From: Acidimicrobiia bacterium
Lineage (GTDB): Bacteria; Actinomycetota; Acidimicrobiia; Acidimicrobiales; AC-14
Length of the DNA: 7,046 nt
Direction of reading: 5' to 3'
NCBI GenBank assembly: GCA_019243595.1
Contig: JAFAUA010000166.1
Location: forward strand, 1-7,046
The position numbers were made by a program, and so were the translations under genes. Shown here in pieces: positions 1-5,232 of the stretch (within the stretch, counting starts at the first letter, position 1; every line of letters begins with the position of its first letter). Under the pieces are notes generated by a model. It was not told the DNA's origin. It searched no databases and saw nothing but the letters and a program-made list of their open reading frames with translations.

Positions 1-256
1 CGTCACCGTCGACGGCCAGCATTCGGAAGCGGAAGCCCTCCGTTTCGATGCTGCCGGCTGACGCCGCCGCTCGGTCGGCGTCACTGATGGCGGCCGCCAT
101 CCAGGCGGCGCCGGTGTCGCGCACGAGGGGCGCCACGCTCGAGACGATGCCTCCTGCACCGCGGTGGCCGACCAGGGTGCCGTCGCCGTCGTGGGAGAAC
201 GAGACCGGTCCCCGATTGGAGACGATGACGACGTTCTCCGCCACGCGAGCCACCAT
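1..256 (-). CDS. otsA: Trehalose-6-phosphate synthase (GT20 family), N-terminal part, cut by window edge
   Basis: Reading the minus strand from the ATG at 256-254 gives 85 residues with no stop before the window edge. The N-terminus has the GT20 start: a hydrophobic strand followed by SNRGPVSF (residues 13-20), then a HRGAGGIVSSVAPL segment (31-44) matching the conserved Gly-Gly loop, then a Trp and a SDADR motif (58-62). In this family the SNR arginine and the Gly-Gly loop help bind the sugar phosphate and nucleotide sugar. The expected reaction is NDP-glucose plus glucose-6-phosphate to trehalose-6-phosphate, in the cytosol. The ATG has no clear Shine-Dalgarno, and a GTG at codon 5 (244-242) is another possible start. 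It is divergent from the glycerate kinase gene, with only 6 bp between the two start codons. Related GT20 enzymes such as glucosylglycerol-phosphate synthase cannot be excluded from this fragment. Confidence 0.8.
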   Translation of the reverse strand, partial: MVARVAENVVIVSNRGPVSFSHDGDGTLVGHRGAGGIVSSVAPLVRDTGAAWMAAAISDADRAAASAGSIETEGFRFRMLAVDGD

Positions 257-262
257 AAGCGG

Positions 263-1279
263 ATGCCCGACGCCCGCCGCATGGTCGCCGCCCCCGACAA
301 GTTCCGCGGAACAGCGACGGCGCGGGAGGTGGCGGCGGCCATCGCCGCCGGGGGACAGCGCGCCGGGTGGGAGTGCGAAGAGGTCCCCGTGGCCGACGGC
401 GGCGAGGGCACCCTCGAGGCGCTGGGCGGCCGCGCCCGGCGCGCCCGAGTGCGAGGTCCGCTGGGGGAACCGGTCGACGCCGAGTGGCGCATGCGCGACG
501 ACGGGGCCGTCGTCGAGATGGCGCAGGCGTCGGGACTGATGCTCGCCGGCGGTGCCGAGGGCAACGACCCGGTGCAGGCGACGACGTACGGCACTGGCGA
601 GCTCATCGCCACCGCCCTCGACGAGGGCGCCCGTCGCGTGATCGTGGCGGTCGGCGGCTCGGCGACGACCGATGGCGGCCTGGGGTGCGTCACCGCGCTG
701 GGCCCGCGTCGCCTGCGCGGCGTCGGCGTGACGGTGGCCTGCGACGTCGAGCTCACTTTCGTCGAGGCCGCGGAGGCCTTTGCGCCGCAGAAGGGCGCGA
801 CCCCGGCCCAGGTCGCGCTCCTGCGACGGCGACTGGAGAGGCTCGCCCAGGTGTACGAGCGCGACTACGGCATCGACGTGCGATCGATCCCCGGATCGGG
901 CGCCGCAGGCGGGCTGGCCGGTGGGCTGGCGGCGTTGGGGGCGACGCTCGTTCCCGGCTTCGACGTCGTGGCCGACGCGCTGTCGCTCGCCGAACGCATC
1001 GAGGGTGCCCAGCTGGTCGTGACCGGAGAAGGCTTTCTCGACGCGCAGTCCTTCGACGGGAAGGCCGTCGGCGGGGTCGTCGAGCTCGCTCGGGACGCGG
1101 GTGTCCCGGTGCTCGTCATTGTCGGTGACGTCTACAGGGACGAGATTCCCGCCGAGGATCTCAACGGTCTCGAAGTGGTGTCGCTCGTCGAGCGCTTCGG
1201 CGCGGAGCGCGCACGCGCCGAGGTGGCTCCGCTGGTCGAGCAGGTGGTGGCCGACGCAGTCAGCCGAGCAGGCGGGTGA
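263..1279 (+). CDS. glxK: Glycerate kinase, GlxK/GarK family
   Basis: The 338-residue product carries the family signatures in order: PDKFRG (11-16), PVADGGEGT (42-50), TTYGTGELI (107-115), GGSATTDGGLG (131-141), FAPQKGAT (173-180), PGSGAAGGLAGG (210-221) and TGEGFLDAQSFDGK (254-267). Members phosphorylate D-glycerate with ATP; characterised E. coli members make 2-phosphoglycerate. It is shorter than the usual 370-380 residues, mainly because the segment between the GGSAT region and the VACDV strand (about 142-161) is very brief. The ATG at 263 is preferred because it keeps the whole first beta strand; ATG 281 would trim it. An ATG at 164 would add 33 residues read entirely antisense to the GT20 gene and is unlikely. 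No Shine-Dalgarno is visible. The 3' end overlaps the convergent HAD gene by 20 bp. Beside gpgS it may recycle glycerate released from glucosylglycerate; that role is inferred. Confidence 0.9.
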   Translation: MPDARRMVAAPDKFRGTATAREVAAAIAAGGQRAGWECEEVPVADGGEGTLEALGGRARRARVRGPLGEPVDAEWRMRDDGAVVEMAQASGLMLAGGAEGNDPVQATTYGTGELIATALDEGARRVIVAVGGSATTDGGLGCVTALGPRRLRGVGVTVACDVELTFVEAAEAFAPQKGATPAQVALLRRRLERLAQVYERDYGIDVRSIPGSGAAGGLAGGLAALGATLVPGFDVVADALSLAERIEGAQLVVTGEGFLDAQSFDGKAVGGVVELARDAGVPVLVIVGDVYRDEIPAEDLNGLEVVSLVERFGAERARAEVAPLVEQVVADAVSRAGG

Positions 1280-2003
1280 TCACTTCGGCCACCCCCGCGC
1301 CGTACGGCGCTTCTGTGCGCAGCGGCCACTCGAGGTCGTCCTCGGCGTTGGCGACGAGCCAACACTCGCCGACTTCGGGGGCGCACGCCAGGTCGGCGGC
1401 GCTGTCACCCACGTAGAACGCGTCGGCGGCCTCGATGCCGTGGCGCTGGCGGTCGACGGCGACGCCTGCCACCTTGCCGGTCCCCGCCGGCGCCAGGTGA
1501 TACGCCCGCCAGCCCGGTCGGCGACTGAGCGCACCGTTGTCGACGAGCTCGCACCACCCGAAGCCGTGCTCGCCGAGCGTCTCGTTGACGGCCACCACGT
1601 CGACCCGGCCGCGCATGATCAACGTCGCCTCCCGGCCCTCGTTCCACGGGTCGTGGGACTCGAGCTCCGCGGTCGCACGGACGAGGTCGAGAACACCCCG
1701 CGCGAGGAAGGCCTCGACGGGCGTCTCGCCGACGAACGGAAAGTCACCCAGCTCGTAGCGAGCCTCGTTTCCCTCGAGGTGCACACAGCCCAACTCACCG
1801 ATGCCACGCGGGAAGCCGAGCAGCCGACACAGCTCGCGCACCTGGACGCGGCCTCGTCCGGTGACCGGCACGACCGAGAGGTCGGCGGCCCGGGCCGCCA
1901 GCAGCGCTTCGGCCAGCGTCGTGCTGCCGTCCCAGAACAGGTCGCCGCCGGGACCTACGAGCGTGCCGTCGACGTCGACGTAGAGGACGCGCCGGTTCGC
2001 CAA
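1260..2003 (-). CDS. HAD-superfamily phosphatase, candidate glucosyl-3-phosphoglycerate phosphatase
   Basis: The 247-residue product has all four HAD motifs. Motif I is VDVDGTL with Asp10 as likely nucleophile and Asp12 as acid/base. Motif II is VPVTGR with Thr48. Motif III is the lysine of TGKVAGV (Lys177). Motif IV is YVGDSAADL with Asp200 and Asp204. The roughly 90 residues between motifs II and III fit a C2-type cap, as in Cof-type and mannosyl-3-phosphoglycerate phosphatases. The start is TTG at 2003-2001, directly after the gpgS stop codon (TAG 2006-2004). It is the only usable start before motif I and implies translational coupling. Tight coupling to gpgS suggests it removes phosphate from glucosyl-3-phosphoglycerate to give glucosylglycerate. 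Substrate is inferred from context. Trehalose-6-phosphate is an alternative given the nearby GT20 gene, although motif I is not OtsB-like. Confidence 0.85.
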   Translation of the reverse strand: MANRRVLYVDVDGTLVGPGGDLFWDGSTTLAEALLAARAADLSVVPVTGRGRVQVRELCRLLGFPRGIGELGCVHLEGNEARYELGDFPFVGETPVEAFLARGVLDLVRATAELESHDPWNEGREATLIMRGRVDVVAVNETLGEHGFGWCELVDNGALSRRPGWRAYHLAPAGTGKVAGVAVDRQRHGIEAADAFYVGDSAADLACAPEVGECWLVANAEDDLEWPLRTEAPYGAGVAEVITRLLG

Positions 2004-2915
2004 CTAGGCGAAGTTGGCGCGGGCGTCGCCGGCCCGGAGTTGCGCCACCGGCGGCCGCTCCCGCACCTCGACGATCTCCGGTTCGCGCCACGGCCGGGCG
2101 AGCACGGGGAGAGACTCCGGGCGGGCGGGGAGGCCGGCGCGGGCGAGTGCCGTGTGCAGGACGGCGGTTGCCTGCGGACCGAGCTCCTCGAGCGTGCGGT
2201 TGCGGTGCACGCGAACGCCGAGGTCGACCTGGGCGACCGACGACAGGCCGACGCGCTCGATGACGTCGATCAGCAGGCCGATGTCGACGCCGTAACCCTG
2301 CACGAACGGCACCTGCTCGAGCAGCTCGCGGCGGCCGGCGTACTCGCCCGCCAGGGGCTGGGCGAACATCGCCAGGTGCGGGAAGAAAAGCGAGATTAGA
2401 GGTCGGGCGACGAGCTCGGTGACGCGCCCACCCTGACCGCGCACGCCGTCGAGGGGACGCTCGTAGAAGCCCTTGACGAACTGCACGTCGTCCTCGACGA
2501 GGAGGGGGCCGAGCAGCCCGGTCACGAAGCACGGCCGGAAGTTGCGGACGTCGGCGTCGCACCACAAGACGATGTCGCCCTTAGTCACCAGCAGTGACTT
2601 CCACATGGCGTTGCCCTTGCCCGAGCCGGGACCGAGCTCGGGGGCGATGTCGCCGGCTGCGACCACCCGGGCGCCGGCGCCTGCGGCCCGGCCGGGCGTC
2701 CCGTCTGTAGAGCCGTCGTCGATCACAACGACCTCGTCGATCAGAGGCTGCTTGCGCATCAGATGGCGACGCACCGCAGAGATGATCGGCCCGATGGTGG
2801 GCGCCTCGTTCTTGGCGGGCAGGACCATCGAGATCCGCTGGTCACCTTTCGCCTCGACGAGACGGTCGACGGCGAACTCGCGGTGGTTGAAGCTCCGGAC
2901 TGCGGGGGACGGCAT
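2004..2915 (-). CDS. gpgS: Glucosyl-3-phosphoglycerate synthase (GT81)
   Basis: The 303-residue product is a GT-A retaining glycosyltransferase. It shows RISMVLPAKNE (27-37), EVVVIDDGSTD (61-71), the GKGNAMWKSL segment (99-108), the metal/nucleotide-binding DAD motif in WCDADVRNF (Asp120, Asp122), VTGLLGPLL (131-139), VKGFYERPL (147-155), the GGRVTELVARPL block (162-173), QPLAGEYAGRRELLE (186-200), GYGVDIGLLID (207-217) and DLGVRVHRN (231-239), whose His237 is the expected catalytic-site histidine. This order is diagnostic for GpgS, which joins NDP-glucose and 3-phosphoglycerate. The product feeds glucosylglycerate, and in mycobacteria the methylglucose lipopolysaccharides. The start is placed at ATG 2915; reading back to 3023 would run antisense through the riboswitch promoter and add residues unlike the family. 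No good Shine-Dalgarno or minus-strand promoter was found. The HAD phosphatase gene follows with zero spacing. Confidence 0.93.
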   Translation of the reverse strand: MPSPAVRSFNHREFAVDRLVEAKGDQRISMVLPAKNEAPTIGPIISAVRRHLMRKQPLIDEVVVIDDGSTDGTPGRAAGAGARVVAAGDIAPELGPGSGKGNAMWKSLLVTKGDIVLWCDADVRNFRPCFVTGLLGPLLVEDDVQFVKGFYERPLDGVRGQGGRVTELVARPLISLFFPHLAMFAQPLAGEYAGRRELLEQVPFVQGYGVDIGLLIDVIERVGLSSVAQVDLGVRVHRNRTLEELGPQATAVLHTALARAGLPARPESLPVLARPWREPEIVEVRERPPVAQLRAGDARANFA

Positions 2916-2985
2916 GTCGGTTGGCAAGGCTAGACACAGAGTGTGTGGCGGTGGGTAATCCGCCGATCGGCCTAGTCCCTGCTTT

Positions 2986-3014
2986 TTGAAATCTTGGGCG
3001 ATGCCTGGTTTCAT
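2986..3014 (+). promoter_or_regulatory. Promoter of the SAM riboswitch-thrC-cysO unit
   Basis: TTGAAA at 2986-2991 and TTTCAT at 3009-3014 are separated by 17 bp, the ideal sigma-70-type spacing. Transcription would start near 3020-3022, just before the riboswitch helix P1 at 3024. The same two hexamers with the same spacing lie in front of groEL (5175-5203). The -10 box is poor against TATAAT (4 of 6), so the call rests on the -35, the spacing, the repetition and the position. Confidence 0.6.
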
Positions 3015-3023
3015 GGAGGTCAA

Positions 3024-3110
3024 TCATCCAGAGCGGCGGAGGGACGGGCCCGATGAAGCCGCGGCAACCAGTTGGGTCGATCCCACCAGGTGCCAATGCC
3101 CGACCGATGA
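3024..3110 (+). promoter_or_regulatory. SAM riboswitch, SAM-I superfamily, compact form without P4
   Basis: The leader holds the conserved SAM-I-type core. P1 is TCATC (3024-3028) with GATGA (3106-3110). P2 is GCGGC (3033-3037) with GCCGC (3058-3062). Inside it, GGA (3038-3040) faces GATGAA (3052-3057) as a kink-turn, capped by GGG/CCC (3041-3043/3049-3051) with loop ACGGG. P3 is built from GGCAACC (3063-3069) and GGTGCC (3089-3094), extended by TGGG/CCCA (3073-3076/3082-3085). Loop CGGG (3045-3048) can form the expected pseudoknot with CCCG (3099-3102). The usual P4 hairpin is missing: only three bases separate the pseudoknot strand from P1. The family binds S-adenosylmethionine and usually turns expression off. 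Here the last base of P1 is the first base of the Shine-Dalgarno, so control is probably translational. Exact class (SAM-I, SAM-IV or SAM-I/IV) was not decided. Confidence 0.9.
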
Positions 3111-3115
3111 GGAGG
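3110..3115 (+). promoter_or_regulatory. Shine-Dalgarno that fixes the GTG start of the thrC-like gene
   Basis: AGGAGG at 3110-3115 stands 6 bases before GTG 3122. It is the strongest ribosome binding site in the window apart from that of groEL. It decides against in-frame ATGs at 3053 and 3107, which lie inside the riboswitch. Base 3110 also belongs to riboswitch helix P1. Confidence 0.85.
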
Positions 3116-3121
3116 CAGTCC

Positions 3122-4357
3122 GTGGCTTTCATCGAAGCGCTCACCTGTCGGGAGTGCGCGCGCACCTATCCCGCCGAAGCTCTGCACGTCTGTGACTACT
3201 GCTTCGGCCCCCTCGAGGTCGCCTACGACTACGAGGCCATCGCCGCCCAGACGACGAGGGAGACAATCGCCGCCGGGCCCCGCTCGATCTGGCGCTACGC
3301 CAACCTGCTGCCTGCGACCAACGACGGTGCTGTCGACCTCGGCGCCGGGTTCACGCCCCTTCTCCGGGCCGACCGGCTGGCCGCCGAGCTCGGTCTCGGC
3401 GAGCTCTGGGTCAAGAACGACACGCTGAATCCCACGGGCTCCTTCAAGGACCGGGTCGTGTCCGTGGCTCTGGCCCGCGCCCGCGAGCTCGGGTTCAAGG
3501 TCGCCGCCTGCGCCTCGACGGGCAACCTGGCCAACTCGGTCGCCGCTCACGCCGCCCGGGCCGGGATGAAGCACTACGTCTTCATCCCCGCCAACCTCGA
3601 GCGCGGCAAGGTCCTGATGTCGGCGGTCTACGGCCACAACCTCATCGCCGTCGAGGGCAGCTACGACGACGTCAACCGCCTGTGCGCCGAGCTGGCGTCG
3701 GAGCATCCGTCGTGGGCGTTCGTCAACGTCAACCTGCGGACGTACTACGCCGAGGGCTCCAAGACACTGGCCTTCGAGACCGCCGAGCAGCTCGGCTGGG
3801 AAGCACCCGATCACGTCGTCGTTCCCGTCGGGTCCGGCTCCCAGCTCACGAAGATCGCCAAGGGCTTCCGGGAGCTGGCGAAGGTGGGGCTGATCGAGGA
3901 GCACGACGTACGCGTGTCGGGCGCCCAGGCCCTCGGTTGCTCGCCGATCGCCCAGGCCTTCGCCGACGGCAGCGACTACGTGCGCCCGGTGAAGCCGGAC
4001 ACGATCGCCAAGTCGATCGCCATCGGCAACCCTGCCGACGGCATCTACGCCCTCGACGAGGTGCGCAACACCGGCGGGGCGTTCGCGGCGGTGACCGAGG
4101 GCGAGATCGTCGAGGGCATCAGGCTTCTGGCCCGCACCGAGGGCATCTTCACCGAGACGGCGGGCGGCACGACCATCGCCACCCTGGCCCGTCTGGCTGC
4201 CGAGGGCGTCGTTCGAAGCGACGAGCGGGTCGTCGCCTACGTCACCGGCCACGGCCTCAAGACCATCGAGGCCATCGGCGATCTCGGTCCGACGGCGACG
4301 ATCGCCCCCACGCTCGAGGCCTTCGAAGAAGCAGTTGACCTGGAAGGCGAGGGCTAG
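3122..4357 (+). CDS. thrC: Threonine synthase family PLP enzyme, paired with CysO
   Basis: The 411-residue product is a fold-type II PLP enzyme. An N-terminal zinc ribbon has Cys9, Cys12, Cys24 and Cys27 (CREC, CDYC). The PLP lysine is Lys109 in NPTGSFKDR. STGNLANS (132-139) is the substrate loop, VPVGSGSQL (234-242) the likely PLP phosphate loop, ARTEGIFTETAGG (337-349) and TGHGLK (375-380) are C-terminal signatures. The textbook reaction is O-phosphohomoserine plus water to threonine and phosphate. However, a SAM riboswitch precedes the gene and a cysO-like gene follows 5 bp after the stop, and no hom or thrB is nearby. An alternative role is therefore possible: a CysO-thiocarboxylate-dependent synthase making homocysteine or cysteine from a phosphorylated amino acid. 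Family membership is secure; the actual reaction is not. The GTG start is set by the AGGAGG at 3110. Confidence 0.88.
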   Translation: MAFIEALTCRECARTYPAEALHVCDYCFGPLEVAYDYEAIAAQTTRETIAAGPRSIWRYANLLPATNDGAVDLGAGFTPLLRADRLAAELGLGELWVKNDTLNPTGSFKDRVVSVALARARELGFKVAACASTGNLANSVAAHAARAGMKHYVFIPANLERGKVLMSAVYGHNLIAVEGSYDDVNRLCAELASEHPSWAFVNVNLRTYYAEGSKTLAFETAEQLGWEAPDHVVVPVGSGSQLTKIAKGFRELAKVGLIEEHDVRVSGAQALGCSPIAQAFADGSDYVRPVKPDTIAKSIAIGNPADGIYALDEVRNTGGAFAAVTEGEIVEGIRLLARTEGIFTETAGGTTIATLARLAAEGVVRSDERVVAYVTGHGLKTIEAIGDLGPTATIAPTLEAFEEAVDLEGEG

Positions 4358-4362
4358 TCGGC

Positions 4363-4635
4363 ATGGCCAAGGTCCGCATCCCCACGCAGCTGCGCGAGCT
4401 CTCCGGCGGCCAATCGGAGGTCAGTGTCGACGGTGGCACGGTCGCCGAGGTGCTCGACGCCCTTGAGGGAGCGCATCCCGGTTTCCGCGGCCGGCTGTTC
4501 GACGACGCTGGCAAGCTTCGCCGCTTCGTCAACGTGTTCGTCGCCGACGAGGATGTGCGTTTCCTCGACGGACTCGACACCAAAGTCACCGATGGGCAGA
4601 CCGTGTCGATCGTCCCAGCTGTGGCCGGGGGCTAG
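4363..4635 (+). CDS. cysO: CysO-like ubiquitin-fold sulfur carrier (MoaD/ThiS family)
   Basis: The 90-residue product is a small beta-grasp protein starting with a VRIPTQLRELSGG strand-loop, then GKLRRFVNVFVADEDVRF (50-67), and ending in VPAVAGG. The C-terminal Gly89-Gly90 is the tail that is adenylated and converted to a thiocarboxylate in this family. As I recall it, the closing PAVAGG and the RFVNV..DEDVRF stretch match M. tuberculosis CysO, the sulfur donor for the O-phosphoserine-dependent cysteine synthase CysM. MoaD proper and ThiS are less similar in these stretches. The ATG lies 5 bp after the thrC-like stop, with GGAAGGCGAGGG (4342-4353) as a loose Shine-Dalgarno inside that gene, so the two are co-transcribed and probably coupled. 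No activating MoeB/MoeZ enzyme, CysM or Mec hydrolase gene is in the window. Confidence 0.9.
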   Translation: MAKVRIPTQLRELSGGQSEVSVDGGTVAEVLDALEGAHPGFRGRLFDDAGKLRRFVNVFVADEDVRFLDGLDTKVTDGQTVSIVPAVAGG

Positions 4636-4652
4636 TCCAAAAGGGACCGTCC

Positions 4653-4681
4653 TTAACATCAACTCGGCCCGAGCCGATACA
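4653..4681 (+). promoter_or_regulatory. Possible promoter of the response regulator gene, with small dyad
   Basis: TTAACA (4653-4658, five of six matches to the -35 consensus) and a weak -10-like GATACA (4676-4681) are 17 bp apart. A start point 7 bp further falls on GTG 4688, which would give a leaderless message. The same stretch holds a 5-bp inverted repeat TCGGC/GCCGA (4664-4668 and 4673-4677) with a 4-base loop; it has no T-run and is too weak to call a terminator for the cysO unit. Confidence 0.35.
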
Positions 4682-4687
4682 CGCGAT

Positions 4688-5149
4688 GTGGCCGAGATCC
4701 TCGTTGTCGACGACGATCCAGATATCCGTGCGCTGATCCGGCTGACGCTCGAAACCTACGGCTACGTCGTCCGCGAGGCCGGCGACGGGATGCAGGCTCT
4801 CGACGCGCTGAACGAGCACGAACCCGACGCCATGGTCCTCGACGTGATGATGCCGAAGATGGACGGGTACGGCGTGCTGCGCACCATGCGCCAGCGGGAG
4901 ATAGCTCCCCACACCAAGGTCCTCATGCTCACGTGCAAGACCGAGGAGCGGGACTTCGTCCGCGGCTGGGAGCTGGGTGCCGACGACTACCGGACCAAGC
5001 CTTTCGAGCCCATGGAGCTGGCCGAGAACCTCGAGAACCTGCTCCGCACGTCGGCGGAGACCCTTCACAACCGGCGCCAAGCCGAGTTGGAGAAGGCCGA
5101 GCTGCTCGACCGCCTCGAGTCGGCATTCAGCCGCCCCGTCGGCCGCTAG
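4688..5149 (+). CDS. Stand-alone receiver-domain response regulator
   Basis: The 153-residue product is a single CheY-like receiver. The acidic pocket is in ILVVDDDPD (Asp8-Asp10), the phospho-acceptor is Asp52 in MVLDVMMPKMDGYG, the switch threonine is Thr82 in LMLTCKTEERD, and the conserved lysine is Lys104 in GADDYRTKPFEP. No DNA-binding or enzymatic output domain follows. Residues about 108-148 form a charged, probably helical or coiled-coil tail. It should take phosphate from a histidine kinase and act through protein contacts, but no kinase is encoded nearby, so it is an orphan here. Small departures from the usual receiver sequence are Cys83 after the switch Thr (often Ala) and Arg103 before the TKP motif (often Val). 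GTG 4688 is the only sensible start; no Shine-Dalgarno precedes it. It lies 52 bp after cysO and 116 bp before groEL and may be independent of both. Confidence 0.88.
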   Translation: MAEILVVDDDPDIRALIRLTLETYGYVVREAGDGMQALDALNEHEPDAMVLDVMMPKMDGYGVLRTMRQREIAPHTKVLMLTCKTEERDFVRGWELGADDYRTKPFEPMELAENLENLLRTSAETLHNRRQAELEKAELLDRLESAFSRPVGR

Positions 5150-5174
5150 CTCGTCACTTCCTCCCGGCGTCCGT

Positions 5175-5203
5175 TTGAAATAGCGGCGCGTCCGTGGTTT
5201 CAT
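5175..5203 (+). promoter_or_regulatory. groEL promoter
   Basis: TTGAAA (5175-5180) and TTTCAT (5198-5203) are 17 bp apart, and the CIRCE element begins 3 bp downstream, so the start point near 5209-5210 falls inside the operator. That is the usual arrangement for HrcA repression. The hexamers and spacing equal those at 2986-3014. Confidence 0.65.
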
Positions 5204-5205
5204 CG

Positions 5206-5232
5206 TTAGCACTCACCTGTCAAGAGTGCTAA
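5206..5232 (+). promoter_or_regulatory. CIRCE operator (HrcA binding site), perfect match
   Basis: TTAGCACTC (5206-5214), a 9-base spacer, and GAGTGCTAA (5224-5232) form the exact CIRCE consensus with no mismatch. HrcA binds CIRCE and represses class I heat-shock genes; GroEL activity is known to help HrcA fold, giving feedback. The element lies 33 bp before the groEL start codon, in the predicted 5' leader. Confidence 0.97.

Noticed and set aside
164..262. Upstream ATG extension of the glycerate kinase
   Set aside because: These 33 codons lie wholly within the antisense GT20 gene, and the family N-terminus begins just before PDKFRG.
1101..2399. 432-codon open frame on the plus strand
   Set aside because: It runs antisense through the HAD phosphatase and gpgS, both of which have clear family motifs; its own translation has no recognisable domain. 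High GC creates such long shadows.
2916..3023. N-terminal extension of gpgS to an ATG at 3023
   Set aside because: The extra residues do not resemble GpgS and the frame would cross the riboswitch promoter on the other strand.
3020..4252. 410-codon open frame on the minus strand
   Set aside because: Antisense to the thrC-like gene and riboswitch; low-information Gly/Asp/Val/Arg-rich sequence with no motif.
4640..4654. AAGG...CCTT hairpin after cysO as a terminator
   Set aside because: Only four firm pairs around a six-base loop and no T-run; too weak to call.
4424..4687. Upstream extension of the response regulator into cysO
   Set aside because: The extension is an out-of-frame reading of cysO; the receiver fold begins right at GTG 4688.
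4586..5212. 208-codon open frame on the minus strand
   Set aside because: Covers the response regulator in antisense and shows no domain, while the plus-strand receiver motifs are complete.
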